From contig NC_087081.1 in the NCBI RefSeq assembly GCF_026151205.1, forward strand, positions 1,911,886 to 1,975,885: a stretch of 64,000 nucleotides of DNA, given 5' to 3'. Source of the DNA: Bolinopsis microptera. Its lineage: Eukaryota > Ctenophora > Tentaculata > Lobata > Bolinopsidae. A model generated the notes under the pieces. It made no database searches. It was given only the letters and a program-made list of their open reading frames with translations, and had not been told where the DNA came from. Below are positions 20,952 to 32,800 of the stretch, one piece after another. Each line of letters opens with the position of its first letter. Position 1 is the first letter of the stretch. Position numbers and translations under genes: made by a program.

Positions 20952-23900
20952 TGTTAGAAATTGTTACTTAGTAAGGGTCTGTCGGATATTGAGAGATCAG
21001 TTTTTTAAATAACTTTTAATCCTTTTTATTTACTGTGATTACGTGTTTTATAAATGGATATAGTTTGAATCACGGTGGTCTTCAGTCTTAGCTCAACAGT
21101 TATAAAAATGCTGGTACCCAGAAGACGCTGAGATTGCCGATGAACAAACCTTAAATGACTAAGAAAAGGGAGATGTAGAGGAAGCAGCAGCGACTGATCA
21201 AGACGTTTCTCCCTCCGAGGCTGAATGAACCAGCGAACCTGAGAAAGACCAAAGAACAATTGTCACAGAAGCTATAATAATGTACCGAAGAACCTGAGAT
21301 CTAGCTGAAAGTTGCAGAGACCGGACATACCATCGAGACAGCAATGTAGATGTTCCTGAAGCAGTCCACGAAGCAACAGAACCAGCGGAGTCCCTCAGAA
21401 CTTACGAGACTTTAGACAAGACCAGCTCAGACGAAGGTTCTGATAAGCCTGCGTCTGATGTGATATGACAGAGCTGACAGCTAGTAGTGAGATGGTTTCA
21501 GTTGAAGATGCTAGGAGGGTAGGGAGATGGTGAACATGGTATCCTGCCGAACCAAAGCCTGATGGAAGTTTGAGGAGTGCGTATCTTCCAGAATAGGTAA
21601 ATTAATAGTTGTTTTGAATTCATTGGTGTTGAGTTTTTATGTTTGTTATAGACTTCATAAAGCAAAAGTGGATTCTATTGATCATCCAATTTCGTAATAG
21701 TCAAACATTTAAACTGCGACATACCGAACTCTTTGGCCATAAAAGAGATAAACATCTTTCGTACAAAAATCTAACTAAAATAATATCCACAGGGCTTCAA
21801 ACCTGACTACAATCGCCGTCTCAATAAACGGCAACGGGGGGTACAAAGCCGTAGTGATCGTGAACAGGAAAGAACGCTGGTAGGAGCCAAGGGGAGGAGG
21901 CGGAGAAGAGGAGGAGCAGGCCACGGTGGAGGCAGAACCAACAGACGAACGGATATAGAAAACGAGATGCCGGAGACCCACAGACAAGTGCCTCCCCATC
22001 CTAGACCACAGGTGTTCGCTGAGATTATAGAAGAAGAAATCAGTGAGGAGAAACTGTTGAGGTAGGGGGTGTTTTTGATTAGAATAGTTTGTGCACATAT
22101 GACATGTCAAGTGTCACTACGTATTACAAGATGTATCAAATGTTAACTTGTTACTGGTAAGTTCTCTATTGTATATTAATTAATCAACATATTTGCATTC
22201 ATATACCGTAGTATATACATTAGTTTGTACATATATTTTATAGTAAGATTATTTCCCGCATAATTACTCCAGTCAACAACACAACAAAAGTCAACACCAA
22301 CCACAACCCACCAACACCACACCAGGTGCTAAAACAACAAGCCCTCCTCACAAGATCCACCCCTCCACTACAAACACCTACCCACTACTAACACCACGGC
22401 CGGGCTCTAACCACATGCAAACCAGCACTGGTACCAAACCCCGGGTTTCGTGCTGACAGTGGTTTTATCCGGGTCAGCCATTACCTCAGCAACTCACTCC
22501 GCCCTCCACTTCTTCACTCACAACTACCACCCACAATCTATACCCCCCGCAGCAACATATTTACTCACAGTCTGGGGGCCAAGTTTATACCGAACATTTT
22601 CTTATTCTCACGATATCAGCGTACTTGTTATAATGTTGGCCGATGGTTGTTTTGATAAACCCAAGAAAATGCAAATGGTGAGTTAGTTTAGATTTTTTGA
22701 GAAACCGCTAAATTCAAGCTACCAACAATGTTCATTTTCATTCATTTCTTTTCACCATTTCAATCACAAATTTTACTTTGAGTTGCTACCGACGCGGTAG
22801 GGATACACTAGACAGTTTCATATCTAATCTCCGGAGGGGATGCTACAGTGAAACCTCTAGAAGTAATAAAATAACAAGAACACAGAACCCTTATATTACA
22901 CAATATGATAACAACCGCGAAGAGAAAATCAAAGACACCATTCCGACGACATTATTACTTCTCTGACGCACCAGCCCCTCACTCCACCCGTCTAGTACCA
23001 TCTTAGTGTTTTATTTGCTCTCAGAAGTTTTCACACCATATTGAAGAAGTCCTAGAAATTTGCTAACGTATGGCACAATATCCCTTTTCACTGCGCATAT
23101 TATGATTATATTTGTCTAAATATTAGAAAATTCCCCGCTAGGATTACCAACTCACAACACCGTCACCTTCCTCTTGGTTCTTTGCCCTTTTTCACATACA
23201 AAAGCAGTTTTAAAATTCCGTGAATTCAGGATCTACAGAGCTCGAGAAGATGCACTAAACGGAAGGACGAGTCCTATGTACTTTCCACTAAGAAGATGAA
23301 TCGAACAGAACAGATGATGGCTCCGCACTGCACAGCCACTTTGAAGAGTACAGAGAATAAAGATGGAGATGGGAAGAATCAGCTGGAAAACAACCCAGCA
23401 ATATCCAGAAAACCAATTAATTTACCTTCGCTAAAAACCCAGTTTTGGCCTACCTGTATTCTCGATTCATGAGACACAGCCAGGAAACTATTTTGAAAGA
23501 TTGAATATACTCATAAATTTGTTTCAGCTGTGACAATTATCACCATCAGCCACGCGAAAAACGACAGAAGAAAAAGAAGTCCAGGTAAGCTAATAATTGT
23601 TGATTGTCTACTTAGCAAGACTCTTGGCTAAATATTACCCGTACGTAACACTGCGCGGCGCAATACCTGTGAGAAACACCGAAGCTTACAACTTTGCTTA
23701 GAAATAAGTGGGGGGGGGGGGGGGGGGGGGGGGGGTGGGGGGGGGGGGGTGGGGGGGGGGGGGGGGCGCGTTTTCATGCAAAGTTAAATATTTGACAGTG
23801 ACCAATTAAGTTATAGTGGAGGCATGGATAGCATGCATTAATAAATCTACCCGCTACTGGCCTGAACTTTGTGGTTTTTTTAAAAAAAAATAACACTCAC

Positions 23901-24800
23901 ATGAATTTGTCAGCCTTATCTTCCAAAAAGAAAAGGAGATAGACCCAGATTACGATCCTGAAGACGATTTCGACGACAAAATAGTTCTTGACTCCTAAAG
24001 GATACTGAATGATTGGAAATAATCGATATAACCACTTCAAGACTCATATCATTGATACTTTGTTTGACCCTCAACTCAACAAAACCAATTTTCTCTTTTT
24101 GTCATTATGGACACCGAGTCACTGTGATAACATGAGTTTTGGGGGACGATGTTACAAAGGCCCCAATTTTCGTAATAACCGTCTCAATTTTCAAATCTAC
24201 CATTTTCATATCTGAGTCAGCAGCATTTGCAAGCAGATATACCTGCCGATCGTAATGACGAAACAGTAAGCCATTAGTTTCTCTGAAATTTTCAACGTGA
24301 TGGATTCCCAAGCTCACTTTCTCATTACATTAGAAACAGACTGGTAAGTTTGCTATGTTTGCCATATATATTGTCTTTTCAGCTTTCCGACGTTATTGTC
24401 GATCCATAATCCCATATCCAATCCGACAAGACCTTTTCCTTGCTTCGTTCAATTGATTCAACAGAGCCTCTACACATTGAACGCCCTGTACCCACTCCCA
24501 CATTATCTGAACATATTCTGTCAGCTGTTTGTCTGGTTGGAAAGACCCACAACAAGCGCACTGATTTGAAAACGCTCTGCCATAATAGAGCCTCCCACAC
24601 CGGATTTGAATAACTATAAATTATTATTAATGAAGACAATTATGGCGAATATAAAATCTTACATATTGAAAATCAGTTGATTACTTCGGTTCATAGCATT
24701 GACATCTAAACACTGTTTTTTAGTACTGATGTGTCTTTTCAGAGATGAGGGTAGGTAGAACTGTTTATGAGTAACTGAACAGATACGGGTTATAAACTTC
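20952..24800 (+). pseudogene. exon-like blocks of a frameshifted, unidentified gene
   Basis: Several blocks look coding but do not hold a frame. 21100-21590 reads in an acidic, Glu/Asp/Ser-rich frame interrupted by stops. 21793-22063 is open between an acceptor-like ATCCACAG and a donor-like GAG|GTAGGG and encodes an Arg/Gly-rich stretch (GAKGRRRRRGGAGHGGGRT). About 22460-22610 encodes a Pro/Gln/Thr/Tyr-rich stretch (YPGQPLPQQLTPPSTSS). 23925-23998 ends KEIDPDYDPEDDFDDKIVL and a stop. An acidic N-terminus, an RG-rich middle and a PQ-rich tail recall RNA-binding proteins of the CASC3/Barentsz kind, but I could not find the diagnostic core, so the gene stays unnamed. The poly-G run at 23710 lies within it. 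Confidence 0.35.
23710..23766. repeat. poly-G tract of about 57 bases
   Basis: Almost pure G with two T interruptions (23736, 23750). Either a genuine homopolymer or a sequencing/assembly artefact. Confidence 0.95.
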
Positions 24801-26500
24801 GCAGTGAACGCCTCACCCAAACTCCAGAACCCCCTCGACCGCTCCTAAAGTTCTTGTTGTCGTTGCTGGTTATATCAGGTAATACAGCGTATCAATTTTG
24901 TTGATGACTGTGAGGGGATGGTGCAATAAACTTTTTACATCTCCTCCGAATTAAGAAAAGCTAACTTACTGCACTGCACGACAACTAATTACATTTATTT
25001 AGGTCTTACAGCTGCAAGACAACTCCAAGAATTCGGAATTACGTGGATGTTTATCGCAGCACGATCCGTTGTGCGGCATAGTTTGCACCTTCAAAGGACG
25101 AAACTACTTTGCAGATCTTGGCGCAATGGGTGGTAACAGGCCTCGGAGGGAACCCACTGGCAGTGCTCGCCAAACAGCTGAACCTAGATTGATGCCAATA
25201 AAACTAGATTTTCCGCTGTAACGAAATTTACAGGACGATGGTTCCCAAAGAGCGTGATGAGCTTGTTGCGAGGAGTGTAACAGGCTGTTAGAGGCTACCA
25301 CATACATGTCCACCCAATTAAATGTGAACAGCATCACCGGTATCCCGTAAACTCTTGTCAAGCTCTGGAGATTATTATTAGTTGCAGATTAGGCAGGTGA
25401 AGGAAAAAGCAGCTGAAGCATGTGGCGTGAGAGGGTGCGAGATTCAGGAGAAGTTGAACCATATTTCACAAGCATAGTCCTCTTCCACGATAAAATCAAA
25501 ACTCTCACTCCAAATACTTGGGTAAGCGAACAGATCATGAATGTATTTCATGAAAGGGTTTTAATCATCCACTTATCAAGTTCAGTAGACCTAGACTGTT
25601 GGCTTTTCATTGCAATCAGAATCGAAATGATCTAGCTATCCTTAAAGTATTAAATACTTTTTTTCTTCTCCAGAATTTAAAAATGAAGCCCGAGGAACTC
25701 TCAGACCAACTTGGAGAAGTTACCGTTACCAAAAGGGCCGAGTTGAAGTCAAAGCTAAGCCTACAAGTTCATGTTGGAAAACATTCGCTGAATACGACGC
25801 TCCTCATGAAGAACAACAAGAGCCTTGAGTCAGTTTGACAAAAATGGAGCAGAAGGTCCCCCAATGAGAATTTACATGACCCCCCCGTAGAGAACATGTT
25901 ATAGATTGGCATTGTTCCAACCCTGGAGTTTACAAATGCGGGCCCCTACTCTCGGCACTATCTTTAAAACAATGGATCCAGTACGAAACGATTTTGAGTT
26001 TACTGGAAACCACCTCGTTGTTCATGACCGGGTAATAATATTGTGTATTAATTTCCTGGTAAAATCATCGATATTTTTATTTACTTTCTGGAACCTAATA
26101 GTATATACTATTTTACTAATTTAAGCGATCTCGTATGGCCTAATAATGTAATGACTTAATTTTTCAGGATGTCCTACAATTACAGACGCAATGTCCCAAG
26201 GGTCCTAAACAATCGCCGACAATACGCGTGTGTCGGCATCAATACACGGACAGTGGATTGAAGTAGCGACAAGGGAAGTGAACCCAGTCAACATCATCTG
26301 GGCAACCAACACGACAAATACCATCACTGCAGATGCAGTGCTGTTGACAATCCCTCTGGGTTTCTTAATAATGAGGAAAAAAAAAAAAAAAAAAAAAAAA
26401 AACCTCCCCCGCCTGAAGTATCGATCCGCCTCTGCTGAGTGGAAGACGTCCCTGCATAATCAAGATGATGGGATTCGCAACCTTCAACAAGGTATTTTCA
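24735..26500 (+). pseudogene. KDM1A: LSD1/KDM1A-like flavin amine oxidase fragments, frameshifted
   Basis: Segments match the histone H3K4 demethylase LSD1 in order. 24841-24878: APKVLVVVAGY (FAD-binding strand), donor GTAATA. 25003-25370 after TTATTTAG: LTAARQLQEFGI, then FKGRNYFADLGAM, VVTGLGGNPLAVLAKQLNLD in another frame, and CNRLLEATTYMSTQLN (start of the tower-domain helix). 25850-26033: DWHCSN, LEFTNAGPYS, DFEFTGNHLVVHD. 26167-26494: TADAVLLTIPLGFL and AEWKTSL. At least four frame changes and in-frame stops break it, and 26 A residues interrupt the PLG region. Introns are retained, so it is not a processed copy. I see no SWIRM domain upstream or C-terminal part downstream. It could be a decayed gene or a real gene in error-rich sequence. 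Confidence 0.8.
26377..26402. repeat. poly-A tract inside a KDM1A exon
   Basis: 26 consecutive A bases interrupt the exon between the PLGFL motif and the Pro-rich segment that precedes EWKTS. Confidence 0.9.
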
Positions 26501-26529
26501 TTTTAGGCGCAGTTCTATTTTAATTTTGG

Positions 26530-29500
26530 CAGTATTTCATTTTGCTTTCTAAACTAGGTTTAAGCCTATTTACACTTCTAACCTGTTAAATACGGTAGAA
26601 AGTTGACTGCCTTCAAGAGTAATACAGTTTGCAATAATAAACTCTGAAACCCGTATGTAAAGAGAGATCAATAAATTAAAATCAAATGGTTACATACAAA
26701 ATTCTTTTCATTAGAATTTAAGAAGAAACTTTCCCTTTTATTTTATAACTAAAATTTATAACTGTTAATCAATTTCATTACCACCGCAACATTAAAAAAA
26801 TCTTATTCTACCGGATTACATTAAAAAGTGAAAACAACTATATTATTTTATCCTCTTCCCATGTTTCACTGAAGAAACGCCCGATCTGGAACTTTCTTTT
26901 CGCCATTTTTACTTTTTTGTTTCTTAGCCGACGTACAAGTTTTTTCACAAGAGTAACGTATGTCCTGCTATTTCCTTTACAAGTCGATCAATTTCGAATT
27001 CTTCCCCTTTTGCATACGTATACATCCACATACCTAGCAAGATTGAGGTAAAGAAAGCTACAATATGGCCATATATACCACTTGGATGGATTTTGCAGAT
27101 AAGTAGACGTCCTATAATGACCACCATATGAGACGTGGAGTAGTTACAATAATTCCCAGTCTCCATAACTGCAATTCACATCGTCCAGAGCCGATAAAAA
27201 TTAAAGTCTAACTTTTTCAAAAGGCCATGATAATCGCCAGCCTTTCTGCTACCCGATAGCCCATATTCCGGCAAATAGCTGCAGCAGAATTATCACTGAA
27301 CTGATCACACAAACTGTTCCTCCATTAAAAAGGAGTAGGAAATGTTGATGTCCTGGAAACATTGTGATTCCACAGAGTTTCAAGAGTGAACGGGCTTCCG
27401 TAATTCCCGAACAAAAAAAAACAAATTCTCTAGTGTGATCACTACAAGCTTTCATTTCATGGTGCTCTTCTTAAGTGAGCATGAAAATGACCAGTCAGTA
27501 GTTGAACAAGTTAAACTGTTTTGCAATACACCATAAACCTCTAGATTTTCCAAATTTTACCATAATGGCGAGGAAAAAAGCACCTTTAAAACCCATCAGC
27601 TGCAATGCATGGGGCTGCATTATTCAAATCATTAAGTTAATTTCGCAGAAGGTCCATGGTTTGAAAACATCAAGAGACCTCTTTGACCACTAATTACGGG
27701 CTTTTCCTCCCCCAACGTCCGTCTATCAATTGGTAGCTGTTCTGAAAAGGGCAAATATACAACCTCTCACCTCAAGAACCAAAAGAATACCTTTGATTTT
27801 TAACGGTTTATTTTACGTTTTTAAAGAATGTAGTGAACTTCAAAAAACTCCCTCACTAATCTATAAAGAAAAAAGAACTGTTCTAGATAATACATGAGAC
27901 TTACTTTTCCGATATCATCTCTGACAGTATCTGTTCTTTGTATAGGATGACCAAGAACGGGCCCTGTCCCGAGGAAGAATTTGTAGAGTACGACTTGTTT
28001 GTCGTCCTGTACCACAAGCTCTAATCTCGTCAAATTACCTCTTGTGCCACTGCTCCAAACAGATTTCTTGTTTTCATCGTACAGCCACTAATTTCCGATA
28101 CTCTAGAAAAATCGCTTTCCAATCAAGAATAATACATGTGACATGTCAAACTATTGTGCGTCATCTTTATATCTAAGTAATGAAGATTGCAACTAGTAGT
28201 TTTAATGCGAAGTCAATCTTTTTATGTTCTCGAACTCTTAGTCCCCGTGGCACAACTTTAATTATGTGACCTTAGTATTAACACAAGTAGAACATGTTTT
28301 GATCAGTTTAGTCTATCGCTTAAGTCTCATGTTTCTACTAACTCCAACCCGTATAATCCTATGGAAAGTAATATTTTGTCTCGAACCTCAATATAAAGTC
28401 CCCCGGTTATTCTTCTTCCATCTGTTCCTGATGACCATAGTATTTTTTTATTGCCTACACAAAAAGGAAAAGTGTTTCCATGTCTCCCTCATTTCAAATC
28501 AGTCTTCCATTTTTCGTATGATACTGGTTGTAACCTATCGGTAGTACTTAGTGTCTTCCCCCTTGCTCGCACATTCAGCCAGATCAGTATCTGAAAGAAA
28601 ATAATTTGGTGCCATTCAAAGGAACAAGTTTCAAATGGCGAGATCAGCCAATTCCCTCCGGAAAGATTAGAAATACAAATATACCAAAGAACTTCACACA
28701 AACCTTCATAGCACGGTTGTTAAAAATAAAAGACAGCTTACCAATCAGGAATATGCTGCTACACGCATAAAGATCGAGTTTGCTGATTGGATTTAAGATA
28801 TGTTGAGTAAAGTAGGTCCGTAATAGTAGGTCCACACTGATATTTTATTCTGGAAAGTAAAATGCGTTATTTATAAAACCGCAGCGTATTTTATGTAAAA
28901 TACGAGTAACACATTTACCACGGCTTGATAATGTAATCCTACTAAACCAATAATAATAAAGTGCAAATGATAATAAACCAGATATTTTATTCCGGATTAT
29001 AGTACAGAGTAAAAGTGTAACCAGCCGTTGGCCGGATTGCAGTTAAAAAACGGTTGCAAAAAGTATGAACCCGTTCAGTCATACCCGCAATCAGCATGAA
29101 ACCAAAATTAATCATCGATTCAAGGAGTACGTCTGTAAACAAATTAAAGAAACAACACCCAGCGAGATTAACAGAAACACGTCAAACTAGTTTTTTGTTA
29201 TAACAAGAACATCGCTCAACAGTCACCGACAGTAAGTAGCAAGAACGAATAGTAGTCAGGATCAAGGTGGGCACACCCCTGTAATTGACAATACAGGCAA
29301 AGACAAAGCTGAAAGGGGGGGGGGGAGAGAGTGGGACAGGCTACCCTGTTCATTATTAGCCGAAAATATTTTTTTGATTTTTTTTTCGGTAAAAAAACTG
29401 AAATCCGGCAAAAATCCGGCAAATTTTTTTCCAGCCGGAGCCGGAGCCGGAACCGGATTTTGAAGCCGGATATCCGGCCGGAACCGGATTCAGCCGGATT

Positions 29501-29803
29501 TCCGGTCGGTTCCTAAGCCCTACACACAACATTTTGCTGGGGTTACTTCTGCTGGTTGAAACTTTATGGTATAACCGATTGCGGACTGCAGCCGCAAATT
29601 CCTCTCAAACCCTGATCATTTCATTATTTCATCTTTGTATGCTATACATAGCATGAATTATGCTATATATAGCAAAAAATTCATGCTATGTATATCATAA
29701 AAAGATAGTGCATAAAAAGATGTATAGCATAAAAAGATGCTCTATATACATATTTATAGCATAAATTTAATTTATAAATAAATAAATCTAAATGACCTCC
29801 CAG
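26530..29803. other. stretch without a resolved gene
   Basis: Possible minus-strand exon at about 27907-28060: an open frame GNLTRLELVVQDDKQVVLY ... TDTVRDDIGK ending at a strong donor (GTAAGTCTC). Two hydrophobic minus-strand frames (27249-27455 and 26945-27166) may be fragments of a membrane protein, and 28556-28605 has an acceptor-like TTTTCTTTCAG followed by a short open frame ending in a stop. I could not join these into a gene. 29400-29510 is a run of CCGGA-type repeats (GCCGGA/TCCGGC) with poly-T. 29635-29760 is an ATGCTATA/TATAGCAT inverted repeat cluster just before the first visible HYOU1 exon. Confidence 0.35.
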
Positions 29804-32800
29804 GCGAAGTAACAGAGACTAAACTGGTTAACAAGGAGCTGTATTACCGTAACAACGGCCTCCCCCAGAAGAAAGCCATGACTTACACCAAGTTTTCTGA
29901 CGACTTCCACTTTAACGTCAGCTACGGCAACCTGGATTACCTATCTGAGAAACAGACCAAGTACGCGTGTCTTTATTTTATATTATTTCTTGCCTTACAA
30001 AAAAGTTAAGTAATACAAGTATAATTTCATGATTTTCTTGCGGAATCTCACCAGGTTTTGTCCTACGAGTTTTTCCTAAGTCGTAATTTGTAGATTTCTG
30101 AGCCCTTTTAGTTTTACCTTATATCTGACCAACTATATTATATAATTACAGTGAGTTTGGTTCTCTACCACTGATGATGGTTAACGTTAAAGGAGTTAAA
30201 GATGTGTTCAACCAGCATCACGACAAAACCGCTAAAGGAATCAAGGCTCACATCTTGGTATGTCTTAAAAATTGTTTTCTGTATCCTGACCACGAAACAA
30301 TTTGAATTATCGAGATGGTTCATGGTAATGGTGATCACTGCACCGTAATGACTAAGAAATCCTGGAAACAGCTTTTTCTAAGATAATCCCTCGTAACCTG
30401 TTAGTAACCTGTTAGTAACCTGTTAGTAACCTGTTAGTAACCAGTACGTAACCTGTTAGTAACCTGTTAGTAACCTTTTTGACTGGCAGGTGGACGAGTC
30501 AGGCCTAATCTCGGTTGACTCAGTAGAAGCACTGTTCGAGACCATTGTGGCTAACAAAACGGAGCCTGGGTGGATGGATAGCGTCTCTAATTTCTTCGGT
30601 GGAAACGTATGTTGTACTATTGATTTTGTAGTTGCATGATTACATGCAGTACCTTTCGTATCCCCGCGCTGTAAATATATATATATACGCTGTAAATATA
30701 TGTAAATATGTAAGGTTTTTGCTTAACAGATGTTAAAAAACAGGTTGTCCTCGACATTCCGTACATTTTTTCTTCCCCAAGCAATTATTATGGGGTTTTG
30801 TTTCAGTTTAACTTTTGCTTTGCTCTTTTATGTCTTGTTACCGGCAACGGAACTTAACTTGTAATTTACTAACTTTCTCATCTTATACACAACAGTTTCC
30901 AATTTAACGTCCTGTTTAACCAGAGTGACGAGGAAGGTGAAAAGAAGGAAAGTGAGGCTGGAGAAGAAAAGAAAGAAGATGAGAAGAAAGACGATGGGGA
31001 CAAGAAACCCGAGGAAGAGAAGAAACCCGAGGAAGAGAAGAAAACCGAAGAAAATAAAGAGGAGGTCAAAAAAGATGCTAAGGTGCTTGTTTAGTTAGAG
31101 AACAATTGCAAGGTCCAAACACGGTATTCAGCGATTATACAGATACTCTTCTCACAATGTAATTTTTAGTAATTAAATATATTTCAATCATGTCAGTGAA
31201 ATAAAATTTTCATCAGAATGAAACTGAAGCTGTTCCGGAGAAGCCTGTTACTATTAAAGAAATCCTTAAACTGGATTCTATTCATTTCGGTAAGTTGTAA
31301 ACAATCCTGAACTTGAACATACATTTACGTATATAACATTTCATTGTTAAATAATATGAATGTATAAAATGAACCAATGAAACTAGATTGTGTTTTGTTC
31401 TGTCAAATATGACCTAGATATTATTTGAATATGTGAAGGAAATAGGCACTTGCCTATTTAAGTCACTGCTCTGATGTTTGACACCCTGATCTTTACCAGG
31501 AATCCCCATTTTGGCTGACACAAAACCTAGCAAAGAAAAACTAGCAGCCTTGAAGAAGATAGATGATGATAAACGTGCCACCGAAATGGCGAGGAACAGC
31601 CTGGAATCTTTCGTTATCAACATGAAGGATTTGTTAGAGGATGACGGTTAGTTTCTATCTATTAGATACAATCCACTTCACTAAGAAAATATGCCCATTT
31701 CAGACTTCTGCTCTTTTTAACTAGAACATCTTACACGATATATCAACATTTTCTTTGTCACCTGAGATGTGACTAAGTCGTTATTTCTTCTTCGGAAAAG
31801 GTCCTACAAAATTACAGCTCCTTTTCATTATGTCACTTTATGTGTAACTCATAACTGCGACTGCTAAAATCCACGTCTCCCAATGTAGATGTGTACATAG
31901 CAGCCAGCACACCTAAAGAAATGGAGAAGATGAAGGAGGCACTGAGTAAGGAGACAGACTGGCTGGAAGAGGACAGTTGGGGTGAAACTTTCGTGGTAAT
32001 TAGATAATTAATTATAAATACTATTTTAGAGATTAACTATTACTTAATTAGTTATTATTTCAATCTGTAATTAATAGAAAAAATTCCGACAGTGTAGGTA
32101 GAGGATATATCACAATTGCAGTGGCACGAAGCTAATTGATAATTAGATACTAATTACTAATTACTCACCTTTTTGAAGGTGTTTAACGCAAGGTTGGCTA
32201 CGTTAGAAGATTACTGTGACCCCGTCATTAACAGAGTTAAAGAGATGAAAGCACGTCCTGCCGCCATCGCTGGTCAGTTATTTAATTACTTAATCATTAT
32301 TTAATTACTCAATTATTTTTACTTGATCAGGCAAATAAATAAGTTGATTGTCTTAAACTCAATCTGAGATTATCTGTTTATTATTTTGATATTTAGAACA
32401 ACCGTTAAATTATAATTTCGGGCTCGGCCCTAGCAGTACCCCTAAGATCCGCTGTAATAACCATCTCAATAAAGATTATAATTAAGCAACTGGGATTCTG
32501 TAATTTATGAAATGTAACTGAGAGACGCACAGACCATGAATAATAAGTCCAACTTACGGTAATAGATAAAAAATAAATGATACATAGTTAGAATCATTCA
32601 TGCACGAATTGAGCATAAATATTAGCGATTACCGCTGTAATTGAAATCGGCAATCAGAATAATTTGTATAAAATAAGTCTTGACCCAACCTGAAAAATGT
32701 GGCAAAATTCTCGCCTTCAGTCTTTAAAAGGGTTCAAATTCCAACAAATGGCACTGACAAATAAAGTTAAAGTTCAACTGAATGCATATTTTCACCTGAA

